Assembly (NCBI GenBank): GCA_024277895.1 | Contig: JAJRUH010000018.1 | Coordinates: forward strand, 1-51,341 | From: Bacteroidota bacterium | GTDB lineage: Bacteria > Bacteroidota > Bacteroidia > Bacteroidales > JAADGE01 | Length of the DNA: 51,341 nucleotides | Direction of reading: 5' to 3' | In this document: positions 10,449-19,051 of the stretch, in pieces | Numbering within the stretch: the stretch's first letter is position 1 | Layout: the number at the start of each line of letters is the position of its first letter | Translations under genes and position numbers: made by a program | Notes under the pieces: model-generated | The model's database searches: none | What the model saw: the letters and a program-made list of their open reading frames with translations, nothing else | What the model was told of the DNA's origin: nothing

Positions 10449-11210
10449 TTATCGTGTAAAAACAAATTTTGTTTCGGATGACAACTCATTATTAAAACTG
10501 TAATTTTCAGAATCAAAGCCTTTTAAGTCCTCAGTATCTTTGAGTTTATTTTTAATAATAAAACGACACATCAAACCTCTTGCACGTTTTGCATGAATTG
10601 CAACAACTTTAAAAGTATCGCCTTTACTTTCTTTAAAAATCGGGGTAATTATTTTACCGGTAACTTTATCTTCTCGTACCGCTTTAAAATATTCATTTGA
10701 TGCCAAATTAATTAAATTTTTATCATTTTGTTTTTGAAGCGTCTCATTTATCTTTTCGGTAATTGTGCTGCCCCAAAATTCGTAAAGATTTTTTCCTGAT
10801 TTTGTTTTCATTTTTGTACCCATTTCTAATCGGTAAGGCAGAATTTTATCAAGAGGTTTTATCAGTCCGTACAATCCGGAAAGCATACGTAAATGGTTTT
10901 GTGTAAACAAAATATCGGCTTCGGAAAAACCTTCAGTTTGCATGCCTCTGTAAACATCTCCGTTAAACATAAATAAAGCAGCTCCTGCCTCTTCGCTTTC
11001 AAAAGGATATTCCCACTTAATGAATCTTTCATAATTTAATTCCGCCAATTTTGGACTTATATTCATTAATGAAGAAAGTTGTTCCGGTTTATATTTTCTT
11101 AATTCGGAAATTAACTCTTTACCTTCTTCGGGAAATTCAATATCTGTCAATCCTTTAATCTTTAAACTTGTTTCTTTTAATTTTTTTGCCGGAGATATAA
11201 TAATAATCAT
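10449..11210 (-). CDS. yaaA: YaaA family peroxide-stress protein (DUF328)
   Basis: MIIIISPAKKLKE start, LNYERFIKW, FNGDVYRGM, HAKRARGLMCRFII motifs. Confidence 0.93.
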   Translation of the reverse strand: MIIIISPAKKLKETSLKIKGLTDIEFPEEGKELISELRKYKPEQLSSLMNISPKLAELNYERFIKWEYPFESEEAGAALFMFNGDVYRGMQTEGFSEADILFTQNHLRMLSGLYGLIKPLDKILPYRLEMGTKMKTKSGKNLYEFWGSTITEKINETLQKQNDKNLINLASNEYFKAVREDKVTGKIITPIFKESKGDTFKVVAIHAKRARGLMCRFIIKNKLKDTEDLKGFDSENYSFNNELSSETKFVFTR

Positions 11211-11287
11211 CTTAATATTTTAAAATTTAATAAAAACAAAAATACATTTATTTTATTATAATTGCATTATGTAATAAATAATCTTTA

Positions 11288-12142
11288 ATGGATTTAAAAC
11301 AACAATTTGTATATAACGGCACATTTATTTCAGAAACAGATACTTTATTTTGTATACAAAACAGAGCTTTTTTATACGGAGACAGTATTTTTGAAACAAT
11401 TCGCGTTAATAATCGTAATATTCTGTTTTTTGAAGAACATATTGAGCGTCTTGTTTCCGGAATGCATGTTTTAAAATATGAAATTCCTGAAAAATTCACA
11501 ACTTTTAAATCAAAAATAAAAGACGAGATAATAAGTTTACTTAACAGAAATAAAATTTTCAAATCCTCAAGAGTAAGAATAACGGTTTTCAGAAAATCCG
11601 GGGGTTTATACACTCCGAAAACAAATAAACCTGAATATATTATCACATCTTCAAAACTTGATACCGATAAATTTATTCTGAATAGCAATGGTTTAAAAAT
11701 TGCACTTTTCCCCGACATTAAAAAACCGATTAATGTATTTTCTCCCTACAAAACAGCAAATTCTTTAATTTACACACTCGCCGGAGTGTATAAATCTGAA
11801 ATTGGTTCGGATGACTGTCTTATTCTGAACGAAAAAAATCAGATTATTGAAAGCATTTCTTCAAATATTTTTATCGTAAAAGACAAAACTATGTACACAC
11901 CGCCGATAACTGACGGTTGTATCAACGGCATTATGCGGTTTGAACTTTTAACATACGCAAAACTGCATGAAATTCCGTGTATCGAACAATCTCTTACCGA
12001 AACCGATTTGCTCCGGGCAGACGAAATTTTTCTGACAAATTCAATTAAAGGGATTCAATGGGTTGTGGCTTATAAAAACAAACGGTATTTTAAACGCTTA
12101 TCAGCATTTTTGATAGACACCTTAAATAATGTTACGATTTAA
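11288..12142 (+). CDS. Aminotransferase class IV (aminodeoxychorismate lyase / branched-chain type)
   Basis: FLYGDSIFETIRV, DDCLILNEKNQIIESISSNIFIVKD, GCINGIMR motifs. Confidence 0.88.
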   Translation: MDLKQQFVYNGTFISETDTLFCIQNRAFLYGDSIFETIRVNNRNILFFEEHIERLVSGMHVLKYEIPEKFTTFKSKIKDEIISLLNRNKIFKSSRVRITVFRKSGGLYTPKTNKPEYIITSSKLDTDKFILNSNGLKIALFPDIKKPINVFSPYKTANSLIYTLAGVYKSEIGSDDCLILNEKNQIIESISSNIFIVKDKTMYTPPITDGCINGIMRFELLTYAKLHEIPCIEQSLTETDLLRADEIFLTNSIKGIQWVVAYKNKRYFKRLSAFLIDTLNNVTI

Positions 12143-12732
12143 TTTAAGTTGGGATTTTCCGGAAAATATTGCCAAATTTTATACGGTTTTTCCAGTTCCG
12201 ATACCGTTTTGTTCCAAATTTTTTTATCATTTCGCATAATAGTTCCCACATCAATATCCGAAACCAACCAAAAATCTTTATTAATTTCTCTCATTAATTG
12301 TTCCGAGGTCCACCCTGAATATCCGACAAAAAAACGTATTTTTTCTTCTTCTAACTTTCCGGCTTCCGACAAAGTTTGAATAATACTGAATTCTCCGCCC
12401 CAATATAAATTATCTTTTATTTGTGTGCTTCCGGGTATTTTTTTTCCGTATGTATGAATATAATAAATATGTTCACTTTCAACAGGACCGCCGAATGATA
12501 TATTCATGTCAAAATTTCCGAACTCTGACGAAAAGTCTGAAATTTTGCGATTAAACGGCTTATTCAAAATAAATCCCACCGCTCCGTCTTTATTATGTTC
12601 TGCCAATAAAATAACCGACCGACTGAAAATACTGTCCGGAGCAAACGGCTCAGAAACAAGGACTAAACCCTGTTTGGGTATAATGTTATTATGTTTTAAT
12701 TTAAATATATCGTGTTTTTTATTCATTCTCAA
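12139..12732 (-). CDS. YqgE/AlgH family protein
   Basis: PKQGLVLVSEPFAPDSIFSRSVILLAEHNKDGAVGFILNKP; FFVGYSGWTSEQL. Confidence 0.92.
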   Translation of the reverse strand: MRMNKKHDIFKLKHNNIIPKQGLVLVSEPFAPDSIFSRSVILLAEHNKDGAVGFILNKPFNRKISDFSSEFGNFDMNISFGGPVESEHIYYIHTYGKKIPGSTQIKDNLYWGGEFSIIQTLSEAGKLEEEKIRFFVGYSGWTSEQLMREINKDFWLVSDIDVGTIMRNDKKIWNKTVSELEKPYKIWQYFPENPNLN

Positions 12733-12846
12733 ATTATATTAGCAATAAAATATATTTCAATAAAAGTGCCGATTTTTATATTTATCATTTAAAAACAAAT
12801 TTAATTTATATTTTTGTAAGATAATCAAATTTTCGGAAAAAACAAT

Positions 12847-13632
12847 ATGAAACAATTTTCTTTTTTATTAATAAGTATTCTTATATTAATTCATTTTTCT
12901 TCTTGCAATCGACGTGTTCGCTATATTTACAAAGAGAATCAAAAAACTGACACTGTTTATACTTATTCAATAAAATCAGAACCTTATCGATTAAAACCGA
13001 GTGACGTTTTACAAATTAAGATTATAACACCGGAACCGGATATCAACAAGCTTTTTAAAATTGACGAACAAAGCAATAATGTAAACCAAAATATGAACGG
13101 CAGCAATTTTTATTTATCCGGCTTTACGGTTAACGATACCGGATTTGTTCAAATTCCGATTCTAGGAAACATTAAAGCCGAAGGAAAAACTGTTTCGGAA
13201 TTTCGTACGGAAGTTGCAACTAAAACACATCAATACTTAAAAAATGCAATTGTCAGTGTAAAATTTGTAAGTTTTAAAATCTCATTTCTCGGTGAAGTTA
13301 AAAATAAAGGTCCCGTATATATTTATCAGGACAATATTGACATTTTAGAAGCCGTGTCAAGAGCCGGCGGAGTTTCTGATTATGCCGATATGAGAAACAT
13401 TACAGTTGTTCGAAATGAAAATAATAAACGTTTAGTTTACGAACTGGATTTAACTCAGCGAAAATTATTAACATCCGATAAATTTTATTTGTATCCGGAT
13501 GATATAGTTATTATCAACCCGATAAAAGCAAAAATTGCACAAATGAATTTCAAAGATTATTTCTTTTTCTTTTCTGCTGTAACATCGGCATTAAGTACAA
13601 CAGCAATTATAATTAACCTTTTTGCAAAATAA
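12847..13632 (+). CDS. Polysaccharide export outer-membrane protein (Wza-like)
   Basis: Lipoprotein signal (HFSSCNRR), YRLKPSDVLQIKI export domain, SLBB-like segments (GEVKNKGPVYIYQDNIDILEAVSRAGGVSDYADM), C-terminal TM. Confidence 0.88.
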   Translation: MKQFSFLLISILILIHFSSCNRRVRYIYKENQKTDTVYTYSIKSEPYRLKPSDVLQIKIITPEPDINKLFKIDEQSNNVNQNMNGSNFYLSGFTVNDTGFVQIPILGNIKAEGKTVSEFRTEVATKTHQYLKNAIVSVKFVSFKISFLGEVKNKGPVYIYQDNIDILEAVSRAGGVSDYADMRNITVVRNENNKRLVYELDLTQRKLLTSDKFYLYPDDIVIINPIKAKIAQMNFKDYFFFFSAVTSALSTTAIIINLFAK

Positions 13633-13645
13633 CAAATGAACTCAG

Positions 13646-16045
13646 ATGACAGACGTTTATAATCAATCGGAAGATAGTGCAAATAAAGGTTTTGAAATAA
13701 AAAAGTTCTTTTTTAAAGCAATTTCTTATTGGTATTTATTTGTTTTATCAATTTTAATATCATTTTTTGCTGCTCGCTGGATAACAAAACATGCAATTCC
13801 CACATACGGACTGCATGCAACAGTAATGCTTAAAAATGAAAGCAACGAAGAAGAAGTTGCCGGAGGATTAACCCTATTTGCAAAACGCAAAAATATTGAT
13901 ACCCAAATGGGTATTCTAAAATCCTACTCTTTAAGCAAAACTGCTGTGGAAGAACTTAATTTTGAAACTTCATATTTCAGAGATGAGCGATTTAAAGCAA
14001 ATTATGAAATTTATAATAAATCACCGTTCATTGTAAATTTCGACACAACATTTCATCAATATAATAATGTTCCCGTATATGTTATTTTTCAATCTGAAGA
14101 CCTTTTGAAAATCATCATCAAGCCTTTTGATGTTGAAAAAATCATTCATATCGGAGAACAATTTAAATATAAAGATTTTAGTTTTAATATTACTTACAGA
14201 GATTCTCTGTCCTTTAATCCATCAATAATCGGCAACAACTATTTTTTTATTAAACAAACAGTTAACAGTATTGTTCAGGATTATTTATCTCGATTAGAAA
14301 TTGACGTAAGCCCCGAAAAAAGTTCCATTTTATGGTTGTGGATGGTAGGAACCGTTCCCCAAAAAGATGCTGATTATTTAAACAAGATAATTGAAATATA
14401 TATTCGTAACGGGTTAACGGAAAAAAATCAAAAAGCTGCCAGCATCATTAAATTTATTGATCAGCAATTAGAAGGCGTTTCCGATTCTTTGAAAAAAACA
14501 GAAGCAAGCATGCAACTGTTTAAACAACAAAACCGATCAATTGATATCAGTAATGAAGGAATGGTGCTTCTTACCAAACTTACCGACCTTCAAAAATATT
14601 ACGAACTTCAAAAGAAAAAATTAAGTTATTATAAATATGTAATTAAACAACTTAATACAAATAAATTTGTCAGTTCATTAACAGCACCTTCGGTAATGGA
14701 AATAAACGACCCTGTATTACTGAGTTATCTTGAAAAACTGTCAGATGCAATAACAAAAAGAGACGAATTAGATTTTAATGTCAGAAGCGATATACCGATT
14801 TCGGAAAAATTGGATTTACAAATTCAAAACATTCAAAACCAAATTCGAATTCATGCACAAAAAAATATTGAAGTTACCGAAAATGAAATACAAACAGTTA
14901 ATAATAATATTACAAAAGTTAATGCAAGTATTAATAAATTACCGGTTTCGGAACGACAAATTATCAATATCCAAAGAAAATTCAATATCAACGATGAAAT
15001 ATATACTCTGCTTTTAAAAAGGCGCACCGAAGCTGCAATTACACAAGCATCAAATAAAGCCGATACAAAAATGTTGGATCCGGCAAGACCGGAAACTGCC
15101 CAAAAAAAATCTCCCGATGCTGCCGGAAATTCAAAAAAAGGAATTTTATTCGGCTTGTTAATTCCGATACTGATAATAGTTGTTATCGAATTCTTTAATA
15201 ATAAAATTGAAGATAAGTCAGATATTGAAAGCCGAACTAATATCCCGATTTACGGAACAATTGGAAGAAATAAAACAAAAACAAACATTCCTTCCGCAAA
15301 ATTTCCGAAAGCACCTATTACTGAGGCATTCAGAGCACTCAGAACGAACCTTCAGTTTATCTTAAAAAGAAAAGATAAAAAAATAATTGCAGTAACATCA
15401 TCAATAAGCGGAGAAGGAAAATCTTTTATAGCATTAAATCTTGCTTCTGTCATTGCACTGTCGGAAAAGAAAACATTATTGGTGGGTTTAGATTTAAGAA
15501 AGTCAAAATTGCAAAAAGAATTTGATTATGATAACCGGTTCGGAATGAGCACATATTTAGTTGACCGTTGCAACTACGAAGATGTGATTCAAAAAAGTTC
15601 TGTAAAGTATTTATTTCTTGCTCTTTCCGGTCCGGTTCCGCCAAATCCTGCCGAGCTAATTGAATCGGAAAGAATGCAACAATTTTTTGAAAAAGCAAAA
15701 AAAGATTTTGATTATATTATTGTTGATACACCTCCTATTGCCGTTGTTACGGATGCTCTGCTTATTAATGAAATTGCAGATGCATTTTTATATGTTGTTC
15801 GTCAATCCTTTTCTTCCAAAAACGTGCTTAAATTATTAGAAGATGCAAAAAAAGAAGGTAATTTAAAAAATCTCGGCATTATTTTAAATGATATTCAAAT
15901 TAAAAAAGGATACGGTTACAGTCACGGATACGGATACGGTTACGGTTACGGTTACGGACAGGGTTATTACGGAGAATTTGATATTAGAAAAGAAGAAACA
16001 TTTATAAAAAAACTTTTAAAATTCTTAAAAATAAAAAAGTCATGA
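13646..16045 (+). CDS. Chain-length determinant / bacterial tyrosine autokinase (Wzc-like)
   Basis: N-terminal Wzz region, Walker A SSISGEGKSFIALNLA, DYIIVDTPPIAVVTDA, tyrosine-rich C-terminus. Confidence 0.93.
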   Translation: MTDVYNQSEDSANKGFEIKKFFFKAISYWYLFVLSILISFFAARWITKHAIPTYGLHATVMLKNESNEEEVAGGLTLFAKRKNIDTQMGILKSYSLSKTAVEELNFETSYFRDERFKANYEIYNKSPFIVNFDTTFHQYNNVPVYVIFQSEDLLKIIIKPFDVEKIIHIGEQFKYKDFSFNITYRDSLSFNPSIIGNNYFFIKQTVNSIVQDYLSRLEIDVSPEKSSILWLWMVGTVPQKDADYLNKIIEIYIRNGLTEKNQKAASIIKFIDQQLEGVSDSLKKTEASMQLFKQQNRSIDISNEGMVLLTKLTDLQKYYELQKKKLSYYKYVIKQLNTNKFVSSLTAPSVMEINDPVLLSYLEKLSDAITKRDELDFNVRSDIPISEKLDLQIQNIQNQIRIHAQKNIEVTENEIQTVNNNITKVNASINKLPVSERQIINIQRKFNINDEIYTLLLKRRTEAAITQASNKADTKMLDPARPETAQKKSPDAAGNSKKGILFGLLIPILIIVVIEFFNNKIEDKSDIESRTNIPIYGTIGRNKTKTNIPSAKFPKAPITEAFRALRTNLQFILKRKDKKIIAVTSSISGEGKSFIALNLASVIALSEKKTLLVGLDLRKSKLQKEFDYDNRFGMSTYLVDRCNYEDVIQKSSVKYLFLALSGPVPPNPAELIESERMQQFFEKAKKDFDYIIVDTPPIAVVTDALLINEIADAFLYVVRQSFSSKNVLKLLEDAKKEGNLKNLGIILNDIQIKKGYGYSHGYGYGYGYGYGQGYYGEFDIRKEETFIKKLLKFLKIKKS
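15908..15970 (+). repeat. Hexamer GGNTAC tandem repeat encoding a (Gly-Tyr)n tail in the tyrosine kinase
   Basis: ggatacggttacagtcacggatacggatacggttacggttacggttacgg, encoding GYGYSHGYGYGYGYGYGQGYYG. Confidence 0.9.
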
Positions 16046-17226
16046 AAAAATTTGATCCGGCAACAGAATTAAATAAATTAGAACAATTCGGAGAATTCGG
16101 CGGCGTAAATCCGTCAATAACAGATTCGGCAACTTATACATTTCTCGGTGCAGAAACAATGGTTGACACATTTCATGGTGAAACTGAAGGATGCTTCTTA
16201 TATTCAAGACATTGGAATCCGAGCAATAAATATCTGTCTGATGCCTTGGCTGCAATAGAAGGAACCGAATCCGCATGGGTAACGGCCTCCGGAATGGCGG
16301 CTATTACTTCGGCAATATTACAACTTTGTAATACAGGCGACCATATTGTTTCATCTGTAACTACTTACGGCGGAACTTTTGCTTTCTTAAAATATTATCT
16401 GCAAAAATTTAACATTGAAGTTTCTTTTGTTATTCCCACCGATTTAGAAGCTCTAAAAAATGCCGTAAAACCAAATACAAAAGTTATTTATACCGAAACA
16501 GTCTCAAATCCGTTGCTTCAAATTTCAAACATTCCGGAAATGTCGAAAATTGCAAAAAAATGCGGCGCAAAATTAATTGTTGATAATACCTTTTCGCCAA
16601 TGATGATTTCTCCGTATAAACTCGGAGCCGATATTGTTGTTTACAGTATGACAAAATTTATTAACGGAAAAAATGATTGCGTTGCCGGAGCCATATGCGG
16701 AAGTCAGGAATATATCAATTCTTTAATTGACTTAAATACAGGAACGGCAATGTTGCTCGGGCCGGTTTTAGATCCGATGCGTTCTTCAAGTATTCTGAAA
16801 AACTTATACACATTGCATATCAGAATGAAACAACACAGTAAAAACGCTCAATACCTTTCCGAACGCTTTACTGAAAACGGGACAAAAGTTTTTTACCCGG
16901 GAATGAAAGAGCATCCCGGACACGAATTGTTAAGTTCAATGATGAATAAAGAATTCGGATACGGCGGAATGATTGCCATTGACTTGGAAACAAAAGAAAA
17001 AGCCTATCAATTTATGGAAAAAGCAGAAAAAGCCGGTGTCGGGTATTTAGCTGTCAGCTTAGGCTATTTTAAGACCTTATTCAGCAATTCCGGAAGCAGC
17101 ACATCTTCCGAAGTTCCTGAAGATATTCAAAAAGAAATGGGAATGTCTCCGGGTTTGGTACGTTTTTCGGTAGGATTGGATAACGACATAGAAAACTCTT
17201 GGGAATTAATTAAAAACTGTTTGTAA
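16042..17226 (+). CDS. Cys/Met-metabolism PLP enzyme (methionine gamma-lyase / cystathionine gamma-synthase family)
   Basis: YSRHWNPSNKYLSDALAAIEGTESAWVTASGMAAI, VDNTFSPMMISPYKLGADIVVYSMTKFINGKNDCVAG; ATGA overlap with upstream kinase. Confidence 0.9.
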   Translation: MKKFDPATELNKLEQFGEFGGVNPSITDSATYTFLGAETMVDTFHGETEGCFLYSRHWNPSNKYLSDALAAIEGTESAWVTASGMAAITSAILQLCNTGDHIVSSVTTYGGTFAFLKYYLQKFNIEVSFVIPTDLEALKNAVKPNTKVIYTETVSNPLLQISNIPEMSKIAKKCGAKLIVDNTFSPMMISPYKLGADIVVYSMTKFINGKNDCVAGAICGSQEYINSLIDLNTGTAMLLGPVLDPMRSSSILKNLYTLHIRMKQHSKNAQYLSERFTENGTKVFYPGMKEHPGHELLSSMMNKEFGYGGMIAIDLETKEKAYQFMEKAEKAGVGYLAVSLGYFKTLFSNSGSSTSSEVPEDIQKEMGMSPGLVRFSVGLDNDIENSWELIKNCL

Positions 17227-17264
17227 CAAATTGTAATAACCTGCGTTATATTTATAATAATACG

Positions 17265-17305
17265 GAAGGAATAAACTTCAATAACAGCTTATTCCTTCTT
17301 TTTTT
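17265..17305 (+). terminator. Rho-independent terminator
   Basis: GAAGGAATAA..14 nt..TTATTCCTTC perfect 10-bp stem followed by TTTTTTT. Confidence 0.9.
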
Positions 17306-17323
17306 AATTCAAACTGTAAAACT

Positions 17324-18049
17324 ATGAAATCATTAAAAATTATTCTTTTAATTCTTTTAACAGGAAATTTTGCTTTCGGACAAACAAAAGACACAACTTC
17401 AATAAAGAAGACACACAATAAAGAAGTTTTCGGAGCAAATAAAGCTCATTATGTTTATGCTTATTTCAATTTTATGTTTGCAACACCGCCCGATGAAGGA
17501 ACAGATGCCGATATTTTTTACGGAAAATCACATTCTGTTTCTTACGGAGTTCGTTATCGATTCAAAATTGCAGATTTTTTTGCCGTAGGTGTCGGTTTAA
17601 ATTACACTTATTATGCGTGGCACTTCAAACAAAACGACAGTAAAAAAATTCCGACTTCAAATATTTACGACAAAGAAAAATTAAAAATAAACACCTTGGG
17701 TACCGATGTTTTTTTACGATTTAATTTCGGAAAAAGAAGTAATACAGTGGGGAATTACATTGATTTAGGAGGATATGGTGATTGGGATTTTTATGACTCA
17801 AGAGTATTTACAAACTTTGTAAACAATACCAATCCTGACGGGTTTTCCACAAGTACCGGAATTAATTCCAATCTTAATTATTTAAATAAAATTAATTACG
17901 GTGCAGAAGTTCGTATCGGATACGGGAAAATTGTTTTATTTACAAAATATCGCTTATCCGATATATTTACAAAAAGGTACAAAGAAGCGATCAGCAGTAC
18001 GGAATTACCTCGTCTTTCGGTCGGTATTGAAATCGGTTTTCATAAATAG
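17324..18049 (+). CDS. Outer-membrane beta-barrel protein, unknown function
   Basis: Signal peptide (LLILLTGNFAFGQ), alternating beta-strand pattern, ends in an aromatic-containing strand. Confidence 0.7.
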   Translation: MKSLKIILLILLTGNFAFGQTKDTTSIKKTHNKEVFGANKAHYVYAYFNFMFATPPDEGTDADIFYGKSHSVSYGVRYRFKIADFFAVGVGLNYTYYAWHFKQNDSKKIPTSNIYDKEKLKINTLGTDVFLRFNFGKRSNTVGNYIDLGGYGDWDFYDSRVFTNFVNNTNPDGFSTSTGINSNLNYLNKINYGAEVRIGYGKIVLFTKYRLSDIFTKRYKEAISSTELPRLSVGIEIGFHK

Positions 18050-18281
18050 GGCTTGCTGAAAAGCTCACAGGTGCATTAGATTTCAAGTTTCTCGTTTTAA
18101 GTCGTATATAAATACTGCGAAATAAGAGAAATTTGACAGATGATGTGCCTGTGGGCAGCTAAAATATTTTACACAAGTGCAAGGAAATAGGGTAAAATGA
18201 ATTAAAAACCTTGCACTTGTATATGTAAATATCCTTATAAGTAACTGAACCACAAATATATTAGCGTTTTTCAGCAAGCCC
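18049..18281. mobile_element. Transposase-less inverted-repeat element (MITE-like), copy A
   Basis: Termini GGGCTTGCTGAAAA...TTTTTCAGCAAGCCC; flanked by TAAATA direct repeats (18043-18048, 18282-18287); shares ends with copies at 33642 and 48374. Confidence 0.85.
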
Positions 18282-18294
18282 TAAATAACAAACT

Positions 18295-18471
18295 GTGATT
18301 TGTAAATTTTGTAAAGAAAAAATACCGGATAATGCCGTTAAATGTCCGAACTGCGGAATCCCGAAAGATGAAACCGGTGTTCCGAAAGAAGACGTTTATA
18401 TTTGCCCTGTTTGCGGTGCGGAAAATCCGCCGGGTGAACGAAAATGTATGTTCTGTTGCAGTTTGTTTTAA
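18295..18471 (+). CDS. Small double zinc-ribbon protein (GTG start, not in ORF track)
   Basis: Translated by hand: MICKFCKEKIPDNAVKCPNCGIPKDETGVPKEDVYICPVCGAENPPGERKCMFCCSLF*; paired CxxC motifs. Confidence 0.75.
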   Translation: MICKFCKEKIPDNAVKCPNCGIPKDETGVPKEDVYICPVCGAENPPGERKCMFCCSLF

Positions 18472-18806
18472 TTTTGAAAAAGCATATTATACGGTCTTTC
18501 AATTTGTTCGCCCAATTCATTAATGCCGATACTTCTGCTTTTTCTGAAACTTTCTCTGCCGCCGAAATAACAAACTACCGTAGGAACGGCAAAAATTTTA
18601 TTTTGTCCGGAAATTTCAGGTGTTAAAACCGTATCGGAATAAAACATTTTCATTTTAGGAAAATATTTTTCAAGCAGTTCGGCAACTTTAGGCTTTAATA
18701 CTTTACAAACATTACATTGTTCATGCGAAAAATATACTAACACTGCATCTTCTTTATCTAAAATATTTCGATATTCAGAAATGTCAGATATTGTAGGATA
18801 TAACAT
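18468..18806 (-). CDS. Thioredoxin-like protein
   Basis: VYFSHEQCNVCKVLKPKVAELLEKYFPKMKMFYSDT ... FAVPTVVCYFGG (CxxC and cis-Pro region). Confidence 0.85.
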   Translation of the reverse strand: MLYPTISDISEYRNILDKEDAVLVYFSHEQCNVCKVLKPKVAELLEKYFPKMKMFYSDTVLTPEISGQNKIFAVPTVVCYFGGRESFRKSRSIGINELGEQIERPYNMLFQN

Positions 18807-19051
18807 TGTTCTTTTTTAAAATTTCGGCAAATATAAAAACAAATTAAAATTTCATAAGCAGATTAATATAAATTAATTGAATCCGGTCATTTCGTTGATG
18901 TTGAGTATGGTTGTTAAACTGTCAGAACAGTAATGTATTCACACAGAACCCACAGATATTAATATAAAATGTCAATATTAGTTAAGTGTCTAATTCAGTA
19001 AATTAAATTTCCGTTCATTAATTAGAATTTTATCTTTACAAAAAAATCCGA

